9,235 nt of DNA from Lachnospiraceae bacterium. Lineage in GTDB: Bacteria > Bacillota_A > Clostridia > Lachnospirales > Lachnospiraceae. The stretch covers positions 1 through 9,235 of the forward strand of contig JAIKXV010000054.1 of the NCBI GenBank assembly GCA_024683935.1. The letters run 5' to 3'. The notes under the pieces were generated by a model. It was not told the origin of the DNA and did no database searches. It saw nothing but the letters and a program-made list of their open reading frames with translations. Numbering within the stretch: position 1 is the stretch's first letter; every line of letters begins with the position of its first letter. The position numbers and the translations under genes are program-made. Shown one piece after another: positions 1-5,419 of this stretch.

Positions 1-826
1 CATCATCGCCGGTATGGTATCTATGGCGGTGGGAAAGGGTCTGTTCCTTACCATGGAGGGCACGCTTTAGGGGGCATTGGCCTTGGCCTGCGTCGGTATG
101 TGGAACGGCTGCTTTAATTCAATACAGGTGATCTGCCGGGAAAGACAGATCGTAAAGCGGGAACACCGTGCCGGCATGCATATAACCTCTTATGTTGTCG
201 CGCATCTTATATATCAGCTTTTCTTATGCTCGATGCAGACGCTGATCACTGTCCTTGTGTGTAAATATACAGGAGTTTATTACCCGGCGGAGGGGATCAT
301 CTCAACCAGTTTTTCGGTGGATCTCTTTATAACACTGCTCCTTGTGACGTATGCGGCGGATGTTCTGGCGCTGATGGTCTCGGCCATAGTACATTCGACA
401 ACCTCGGCAATGACGGTCATGCCGTTCATGCTGATAGTACAGCTTGTTTTTGCGGGGTTTTTACAGCTTCCCGAATATCTTAAGGAGGTATCCGACCTGA
501 TGATAACCAGGTGGGGCATGAAGGCTTTCTGCGTGATAGGCCATTATAACGAGCTTCCGGCCGTTGTTATCTGGAATAAGCTCAGGGCCGCATCAAATGT
601 GGAGCTGATGCAGGGGGTGACCCTCGCGGATGCGATGAATGCCCTGGAAGAGCAGGGAATGAGGGAGACTGTCCAGTATAAGCTGGCTGCGGCTACGCAG
701 AACCCGGATTATAACGCAACCATAGAGAATCTCCTGTCCAGCTGGGGGCATCTGGTGGCGTTCATTCTGGTCTTTGCGTTTCTGACAATAGTATTTTTGG
801 AGTTTATCGATAAGGATAAGAGGTAA
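1..826 (+). pseudogene. ABC-2/ABCG-like transporter permease, 3' part, interrupted by in-frame TAG
   Basis: This is the C-terminal part of a polytopic ABC exporter permease; its 5' end lies outside the window. Reading from base 2, the frame gives IIAGMVSMAVGKG..., meets TAG at 68-70, and then continues without break for 252 codons to TAA at 824-826. The protein on both sides of the stop reads as one permease. Just after the stop comes a GMWNGCFNSIQ segment, then RERQIVKREHRAGMH, the REhraG-type loop typical of ABCG/White-like ABC-2 permeases. Later hydrophobic segments (about 187-264, 322-390, 403-474 and 739-807) are membrane helices. TTG at 77 and ATG at 98 could restart translation, but neither has a well-spaced ribosome site. 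Other genes here use TAG as a true stop (1438-1440 minus, 5415-5417), so recoding is unlikely. Most likely a nonsense-mutated pseudogene, or less likely a sequencing error. The substrate is unknown. In related Clostridia such permeases are often fused to an ATPase with FHA domains; that part is not visible here. Confidence 0.75.
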
Positions 827-958
827 AGAGGGGGCTTTCCCCGGGCTTTGCACAACCTCCACGCCCCCCGCAGTATTTTAGCTCTCAGAGTCTTCGCAGC
901 CTTTGTAGCCATTATAGTCCTCAGAGGCCCTGTTCGAGTTATGTAAACTAAGGCCGGT

Positions 959-973
959 GTCAGCGCAGCTGAC
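959..973. repeat. Perfect short inverted repeat upstream of the peptide-gene promoter
   Basis: GTCAGC (959-964) and GCTGAC (968-973) are perfect 6-bp arms around a GCA loop. A T-run (989-995) follows only after about 15 bases, so this is not a canonical terminator. It lies 20 bases upstream of the -35 element of the next gene. It could be a degraded terminator for the permease or a regulator site. The rest of 827-990 shows a G-run/C-run pair but no gene or clear signal. Confidence 0.3.
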
Positions 974-993
974 GGATGAGGGAAAAAATTTTT

Positions 994-1024
994 TTGCCAC
1001 TTTTGATTCCCGTTCGTATATAAT
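994..1024 (+). promoter_or_regulatory. Sigma-A promoter of the double-glycine peptide gene
   Basis: TTGCCA (994-999) serves as -35. Two overlapping -10 choices follow: TATATA at 1017-1022 with a 17-base spacer, and TATAAT at 1019-1024 with 19. An A6T7 tract (983-995) abuts the -35 and could act as an UP-like element. The predicted leader is about 65 nt, AT-rich (TTAATAA repeats at 1063-1076), and ends in a consensus ribosome site. Confidence 0.7.
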
Positions 1025-1097
1025 AATAGAGCGGTACAAAAACCGGGATAAACGATCACTTTTTAATAATTAATAATAAACAAGGAGGACAATTAAA

Positions 1098-1355
1098 ATG
1101 AGTGATGTTAAGAAAGCTATCAACGATGCGGAGCTTGAGCAGGTAAGCGGCGGCGCAGCACAGTTCGGTTCTTATAAGATCGACAAGGCCGGCAACGTAG
1201 CGTTTACGGATAAGGACGGAAGGGATCTCTCCATCGCAAAGGCTGACTGGGACTGGCTTAAGACCCAGTACAACGATCCCAACGCAGAGCAGTTCATCAA
1301 AGAAGTTCCCGCAAAGGACATCAACGATATCCTTGCAAAGCATCATCAGGCATAA
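1098..1355 (+). CDS. Double-glycine leader peptide (bacteriocin/RiPP-like precursor), 85 aa
   Basis: A small secreted-peptide precursor. Residues 1-19 form a double-glycine leader: E12 (-8), L13 (-7), V16 (-4), G18-G19 (-2/-1), the ELxxVxGG pattern recognised by C39 peptidase-containing ABC exporters or by LanT-type proteins. Cleavage after G19 would release a 66-residue, cysteine-free, charged peptide starting AAQFGSYKID. It contains a WDW motif (51-53) and ends in KHHQA. Because it has no Cys, lanthionine or disulfide chemistry is unlikely; it could be an unmodified class II-like bacteriocin, a signalling peptide, or a substrate for another maturase. The start is fixed by AAGGAGGA (1082-1089), 8 bases before ATG. 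The gene is monocistronic, with its own promoter and terminator. No C39 exporter, immunity gene or maturase is visible; the broken permease upstream is of another ABC type. I do not recognise the mature part. Confidence 0.8.
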   Translation: MSDVKKAINDAELEQVSGGAAQFGSYKIDKAGNVAFTDKDGRDLSIAKADWDWLKTQYNDPNAEQFIKEVPAKDINDILAKHHQA

Positions 1356-1375
1356 GCCAAAACCGGATAACAGCA

Positions 1376-1404
1376 GGGCGGTTCGAAAGAACCGCCCCTT
1401 TTTT
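1376..1404 (+). terminator. Intrinsic terminator of the peptide gene
   Basis: A perfect 9-bp GC-rich stem, GGGCGGTTC (1376-1384) and GAACCGCCC (1389-1397), is closed by a GAAA tetraloop and followed by CTTTTTT (1398-1404). It lies 20 bases after the peptide stop codon. It is oriented for plus-strand transcripts and also separates the unit from the convergent flagellin gene. Confidence 0.95.
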
Positions 1405-1409
1405 ACTGT

Positions 1410-1425
1410 GCGGGAAATGTCCCGC
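1410..1425. repeat. Small hairpin at the 3' end of the flagellin gene
   Basis: GCGGGA (1410-1415) and TCCCGC (1420-1425) pair around AATG, 13 bases beyond the minus-strand flagellin stop. In the minus direction there is no U-run after it, so it is at best a weak terminator or a 3'-end protecting hairpin. Together with the neighbouring 1376-1397 stem it may stop convergent transcripts. Confidence 0.4.
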
Positions 1426-1437
1426 CGTTTATATGAT

Positions 1438-3432
1438 CTACGCCGAAAGCAGGGAGATCACACCCTGTTTCGAATTGTTGGCCTGGGAGAGCATGGACTC
1501 TCCGACCTGTCTTAAGATGTTGTTATTTGAATACCTCACCATCTCTTTTGCCATATCGGTATCTCTTATGGCCGACTCAGTTGAAGTCGTATTTTCCAGA
1601 ACATTGCCCAGATTTTTTATCGTATGCTCCAGGCGGTTCTGTATGGCTCCGTAGTAGCTTCGGACAAAGCTTATAACCTGAATGGCGCCCTGGAATTCAT
1701 CCATGGCCTTGTAGGCATCCTTCATTGTCTTTGTATTCGTTTCGGTCAGACGAAGTCCTGACGTATTTACGTTGAAGAGCAGCATGTCTATCTTATTATT
1801 GCTGAGCGAATCCGCGCCCACATGAAGGGCTATGCCGCCCTTCTTTCCACCCGTTACTTTGCCGGCGCCCGGTTCGGGATCCGGAACCTTCACTTTGTCC
1901 GGATCGATGTTGAGCGGAGAGCTTGCCGGTGTTGCCGAATCCGCAAGTATATTGGCGCCTCCTGTGCTTAAGCTCGGGGTTATCACAGAACCTGCGCCCT
2001 TTGAGCCGTTTCCTGTGGCGTTATAAGACAACTTCCGGACAAATTCCACCGCACCGGGATCCGCGTTATTTATCGCATCCGCTATCTGGGCCGGAGATTT
2101 TCCCCCGGTTTGACTCTGCACGATGGAATCGAATGAAGTTCCCGGCGGAGCAGCCCTTATTGCAGCGAAGATCTGATTTATCCCATCGGCGATCTTCTGA
2201 CCCGTTATATCACCGCTTCCGCCGGCTGCCAGATATCCCATATAGGCTGAGGCCAGATAGCCGTGTCCGTAAGGACGGCCTTCGACAGTTGCTGTTTTAA
2301 GATAAGCCGCGATCTTATCGTCCTGGCTTGAATCGTTGGCACTGCTCATATCCTGGGCATATTGCTCCAGCCGGGCGTTCCAGTTGGTCGGAAAGCCTCC
2401 GCCGGCCAGCTGGGCCGTGCCTTCCTTAAACCATTTCGGATAATCCTCGGTCTGACCGTTCTGATACATATTGGCCGGAGTCGCAACATCCATGACCGCA
2501 TGCATCATTTCATGGGCCAGAGTCGATTCCAGCTTTGCCACACTGGAGTCGTCGTCTATGCTGCTGTCAGAAAAATCGGCCATGTCCACCACAAGTTCAA
2601 GGCCGGACAGTGTCTGGCCCGGTAGCATAAAGCCTGCCCGCACGAAAGCAAGAGTGTTACTCGGGCCATCGATCTCGCCGATCTCCAGCGACATTCCCAA
2701 ATTCGAAAAGTCCACTCCGTTTCCCAGTGCGGGAAAAGCGTTTAAGATCTGTGTAACCGCATTCGGAACGTATTCGTTGATTATCTTGTCCCCCAGCCGG
2801 GAGTATGAAGCAGCCCCGCTGGCACCTCCGACTCCGCCGGATGAGTCCGCTCTTTCGGAAGCTTCAACATCGCCGATGCTCCCGTCAGGGTTGAATTTTA
2901 TCTGGGCATCGAATTTGCCCGTTTTCCAGTTGTATCCGGGATTGTTGACCGATTCCGCGGAACGTGTGAAACCTGCGGAAGCCGGCGTGACCGTACAGCC
3001 CTCTGATGAGAAGAGGTAGGTTTCGTTGAATTTTGCCGCCAGGGTGGAGCGGTCGATCTCCCGCTTTATTTCCTCGATCTCGTCATTGATCATCTTCCTG
3101 TCGGTATCGGAAAGCGTGCCGTTGGCCGCTTTTATCGCAAGCTCGCTTCCGCGGTGGAGCATATCGTGGACCTCGGCCAGCGCCCCGTCGGCTGTCTGTA
3201 CCATGGATATGCCGTCCTGTGCGTTCAGCACGGATTGCTGTAAGCCGCGTATCTGCCTGCGCATTTTCTCGGAAATGGAAAGCCCCGCCGCGTCGTCTGC
3301 CGAACGGTTTATCCTGTATCCGGATGAAAGCTTTTCCGCCGACGAAGCCAGCGTGTTTACTGTGATCCCATACTGCCGGTCCGAGAACATGGACAGCATG
3401 TTATGCCGTATCGAATTAACCGTGGAACCCAT
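1438..3432 (-). CDS. Flagellinolysin: flagellin with inserted zinc metallopeptidase domain, 664 aa
   Basis: A flagellar filament protein that is also a protease. Residues 1-141 are a flagellin N-terminal D0/D1 region (LSSGYRINRSADDAAGLSIS at 35-54, then a long heptad helix). Residues about 555-664 are the C-terminal D0/D1 region, ending KQGVISLLSA. Between them sits an insert of about 400 residues instead of a usual D2/D3. It holds the zinc-binding HEMMH (307-311; bases 2500-2514) and a third-ligand candidate E337 in WFKEGTA, the HExxH...E gluzincin pattern. A YGHGY segment (388-392) follows. This matches the described flagellinolysin family (M9-like catalytic domain in a flagellin hypervariable region). 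A linker rich in Gly, Ser and Pro (470-535) returns to the flagellin core. It should be exported by the flagellar type III apparatus and displayed on the filament. There is one cysteine, C146, at the start of the insert. The start is supported by GAGG (3441-3444 minus) 8 bases upstream. The gene stands alone, with no other flagellar gene in view. Confidence 0.93.
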   Translation of the reverse strand: MGSTVNSIRHNMLSMFSDRQYGITVNTLASSAEKLSSGYRINRSADDAAGLSISEKMRRQIRGLQQSVLNAQDGISMVQTADGALAEVHDMLHRGSELAIKAANGTLSDTDRKMINDEIEEIKREIDRSTLAAKFNETYLFSSEGCTVTPASAGFTRSAESVNNPGYNWKTGKFDAQIKFNPDGSIGDVEASERADSSGGVGGASGAASYSRLGDKIINEYVPNAVTQILNAFPALGNGVDFSNLGMSLEIGEIDGPSNTLAFVRAGFMLPGQTLSGLELVVDMADFSDSSIDDDSSVAKLESTLAHEMMHAVMDVATPANMYQNGQTEDYPKWFKEGTAQLAGGGFPTNWNARLEQYAQDMSSANDSSQDDKIAAYLKTATVEGRPYGHGYLASAYMGYLAAGGSGDITGQKIADGINQIFAAIRAAPPGTSFDSIVQSQTGGKSPAQIADAINNADPGAVEFVRKLSYNATGNGSKGAGSVITPSLSTGGANILADSATPASSPLNIDPDKVKVPDPEPGAGKVTGGKKGGIALHVGADSLSNNKIDMLLFNVNTSGLRLTETNTKTMKDAYKAMDEFQGAIQVISFVRSYYGAIQNRLEHTIKNLGNVLENTTSTESAIRDTDMAKEMVRYSNNNILRQVGESMLSQANNSKQGVISLLSA

Positions 3433-3475
3433 ATCTGATACCTCATATGGTGCTTATAATACATTTCTGTACAAT

Positions 3476-3502
3476 ATATCGGATAACATTTGAAAAAATT
3501 AA
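3476..3502 (-). promoter_or_regulatory. Sigma-28 (SigD/FliA)-like promoter of the flagellinolysin gene
   Basis: On the minus strand, TTAA (3502-3499) is followed 15 bases later by TCCGATAT (3483-3476). The Bacillus SigD consensus is TAAA-N15-GCCGATAT, so the -10 differs by one base and the -35 by one. It predicts a start near 3469 and a leader of about 36 nt. This fits late-flagellar control of the protease filament gene. Confidence 0.75.
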
Positions 3503-3557
3503 GAACCGGAGAAAAAAAGTTATGAAAAAAAACGTCAAAACCGTCCCCTGTCTTTCG

Positions 3558-3586
3558 TTGACAATGCCAGTGTATGGTTGCATAAT
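3558..3586 (+). promoter_or_regulatory. Sigma-A promoter of the SPFH operon
   Basis: A perfect -35 TTGACA (3558-3563) and CATAAT (3581-3586, one mismatch to TATAAT) are separated by exactly 17 bases. The predicted transcript starts near 3593 and has a leader of about 53 nt. The promoter is divergent from the flagellinolysin promoter, with about 55 bases between their -35 elements. Confidence 0.85.
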
Positions 3587-3630
3587 AATTGATGTATGCT
3601 ATCATTTGGCGGCAATTCATCCTTTATCCA

Positions 3631-3637
3631 AGGGGGG
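3631..3637 (+). promoter_or_regulatory. Ribosome binding site fixing the SPFH gene start
   Basis: AGGGGGG lies 8 bases before ATG at 3646. An ATG in the same frame at 3589 would add 19 residues, but it lies at or just before the predicted transcription start and has no ribosome site. The 3646 start is therefore preferred. Confidence 0.8.
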
Positions 3638-3645
3638 TATATTCT

Positions 3646-4848
3646 ATGGCGATCCAAAGCGTTATCAAATACGAGGGAGATAATCAGACCCTGATATATA
3701 AGCATCCGGATGAGGATTTTAATACCTTATCCCAGCTGATAGTACATGAATCACAGGAAGCGGTTTTCTTCAGTGACGGACAGGCGCTGGATTCCTTCAA
3801 GGCCGGCAGATATACACTGGAAACCGGAAACATTCCCTTACTTTCCAAGTTTAAAAATCTGCTGGTGTCGGGAGGAGTATCTCCGTTCCATTGCGAAGTC
3901 TATTTTGTCAATATGGTTTCTGCGATGGAGGTTGTCTGGGGAACCTCGAGCATGGTACCCGTAAAAGATCCGGTATATGGTGTCAGCTACAGTGTCGGAG
4001 CCAACGGCTCCTTTAAGGTGAGCATAACCGATGCAAGAAAGCTCCTTATCAAGTATCTCGGAACCGAAAGCAAAATGACCACCGACACGGTATATAAGTA
4101 TTTCCGGGATCTGGTTTCCACATATGTAAAGAGCTATATTTCAGTGGAGCTGGAAAAATACAGCTATAACGTGATAAACCAGCATCTTGTTGAAATCTCT
4201 GAAGCGCTGGAGGCTCAGTTAAAAAATAAGATCGAACCTTTTGGCATCGAGATCTCATATTTTCTTGTCAGCGGGATAAAATTCCAAGATGAGGAGCTGG
4301 AAAAGCTAAAAGAGCTGGATTACAGCATGGCACATAAAAAATACGAGGCCATGGGCGATAAGACGGCTACTATCATCAATAATGAAGCCATGGTGAATAC
4401 TGCCGAGGCAATGGCCAGATCCAGGGAGATCCAGGGCTATACCTGGCAGCAGGAGCAGCAGTTCGATGTGAGCAGATCCTTTGCGGAAAACGAAGGCTTT
4501 GCAGCTAATCCCGCGAATATGATGGCTCAGGTTCCTGTAGCCATGGCCATGGGAGGAATGATCAACCAGACGGTCAAACAGAGTTATCAGGAGGGTGCAG
4601 GGCAGCCCCAGGGGACCGGACCGGCTTCATCGCCGCCGCCAAACGACAATATGTCTGTTGTAGGCCGTTCAGTAGTGATGTCAGATCTGACATGCCCCCA
4701 GTGCGGAGAGCAGCTGCAGGAGAATGCAAGATTCTGCTTTATGTGCGGCTATAAGATCCCGAGAGTCGCAATATGTCCGAACTGTGGAAGCGAGATGGCG
4801 GAGAGAGCGCTCTTCTGCCCTATGTGCGGGGAAAGGAGAGACAAATGA
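3646..4848 (+). CDS. SPFH-domain protein with two C-terminal zinc ribbons (YdjI/virion-core-like), 400 aa
   Basis: A stomatin/prohibitin-type scaffold protein of the COG4260 (YdjI, 'virion core protein-like') family. Residues about 25-225 carry the SPFH-like domain, including SDGQALDSFKAGRYTLETGN (43-62) and an NMVSAMEVVWGTSSMVPVKD region (89-108). A charged helix (214-275) follows, then a Met/Ala/Gln/Pro-rich linker (280-345). Two zinc ribbons close the protein: CPQC (350-353) with CFMC (364-367), and CPNC (377-380) with CPMC (391-394). There is no transmembrane helix, so it probably sits on the cytoplasmic membrane face as oligomers. In Bacillus, YdjI acts with YdjG, YdjH and PspA in membrane-stress anchoring; no PspA is in this window. 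First gene of a three-gene operon; its TGA overlaps the next ATG (ATGA at 4845-4848). Family assignment is from motifs; the role is inferred. Confidence 0.88.
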   Translation: MAIQSVIKYEGDNQTLIYKHPDEDFNTLSQLIVHESQEAVFFSDGQALDSFKAGRYTLETGNIPLLSKFKNLLVSGGVSPFHCEVYFVNMVSAMEVVWGTSSMVPVKDPVYGVSYSVGANGSFKVSITDARKLLIKYLGTESKMTTDTVYKYFRDLVSTYVKSYISVELEKYSYNVINQHLVEISEALEAQLKNKIEPFGIEISYFLVSGIKFQDEELEKLKELDYSMAHKKYEAMGDKTATIINNEAMVNTAEAMARSREIQGYTWQQEQQFDVSRSFAENEGFAANPANMMAQVPVAMAMGGMINQTVKQSYQEGAGQPQGTGPASSPPPNDNMSVVGRSVVMSDLTCPQCGEQLQENARFCFMCGYKIPRVAICPNCGSEMAERALFCPMCGERRDK

Positions 4849-5417
4849 AGTATATCTTTTTAATTATCGCAGTTTTGTTGCAGCTTATTTTTGCATTTTA
4901 CGTTTATCATAAACAGGATAAGGATCAGGCTGCGATGAAGGTTCCGATGCTTTGCTTTTGCGGCGTCTATGTGTTTGTCCAGTTCTATGTTTTCTTTAAG
5001 TATCTGATCAGGCTTCCCGAAAGTATGCAGAAGTATTCATATCTTATTCAGGGAGCGATCCTCGTGGTATTTATCATAGCGGAACTGCTTCTTTTCTCCT
5101 CTAACAGATATATAAAACGCATTGATGCGGAGAAGAAGGAAAGGCTTTCTGATTTTAAGAAGATCCGTCAGCTTTTTGATATCGAATTCAGTCAGATGGA
5201 GCCTGAAATGCATACCGATGCGCTGAAAGAAGTATCAGAGCTCATAAGATATGCAAATCCGGTAAGCCATGGCGAAACCTCCGAGGAAGACCGAAAACTT
5301 GAGGAGCTGACAAGCGGGCTCTCCGATTTATCAGTGCCGGAGCTGGATTCCCGCTGTGCACAGATAAAGAAGGTTCTGAATATAAGAAAGATCAAGCAGG
5401 AAGGAGCAGATAAATAG
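4845..5417 (+). CDS. Small membrane protein with three predicted helices, 190 aa
   Basis: I do not recognise this protein by family. It begins with a hydrophobic helix (2-20), followed by helices at about 34-55 (Cys- and Phe-rich) and 66-86. A charged tail of about 100 residues (88-190) follows, likely alpha-helical and cytoplasmic, starting NRYIKRIDAEKKERLSDFKK. The tail includes ELIRYANPVSH and a SEEDRKLEELTSGLSDL helix. An ATG 24 codons upstream (4773) would lie inside the preceding gene. The chosen start has AAAGGAG (4832-4838) 6 bases before it and overlaps the upstream stop by four bases, a classic coupling arrangement. Its place between an SPFH protein and a zinc-ribbon membrane protein suggests it is a membrane partner of the same complex. 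The tail might contact the SPFH scaffold; this is inference. Confidence 0.85.
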   Translation: MKYIFLIIAVLLQLIFAFYVYHKQDKDQAAMKVPMLCFCGVYVFVQFYVFFKYLIRLPESMQKYSYLIQGAILVVFIIAELLLFSSNRYIKRIDAEKKERLSDFKKIRQLFDIEFSQMEPEMHTDALKEVSELIRYANPVSHGETSEEDRKLEELTSGLSDLSVPELDSRCAQIKKVLNIRKIKQEGADK

Positions 5418-5419
5418 GT

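Noticed and set aside
68..70. Reassigned TAG (alternative genetic code)
   Set aside because: The flagellin ends at TAG exactly where flagellins normally end, and the 190-residue membrane protein also ends in TAG two bases before the next start, so TAG acts as stop here.
865..952. tRNA-like GTTCGAGTT near 930
   Set aside because: It resembles a T-loop, but no acceptor stem, anticodon arm or CCA-compatible fold could be built around it.
709..1059. Minus-strand 116-codon frame over the permease end and intergenic region
   Set aside because: No ribosome site and no protein motif; it overlaps the permease reading frame and the promoter of the peptide gene.
1333..1515. Plus-strand 60-codon frame after the peptide gene
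   Set aside because: It begins inside the peptide gene, reads through the intrinsic terminator, and overlaps the 3' end of the flagellin gene on the other strand.
3433..3470. CsrA-type binding hairpin in the flagellin leader, as in Bacillus hag
   Set aside because: The leader has only a GAGG ribosome site and no clear ANGGA motif in a hairpin loop.
2471..3493. Two long plus-strand frames (2471-3019 and 3026-3493) opposite the flagellin
   Set aside because: They are shadows of a high-confidence flagellinolysin gene, low in recognisable motifs and lacking ribosome sites.
3522..3683. Possible small ORF starting ATGAAAAAAAACGTC with GGAG upstream
   Set aside because: It runs through the SPFH operon promoter and into the SPFH gene, and the product has no recognisable feature. 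More likely chance, although the ribosome-like site is notable.
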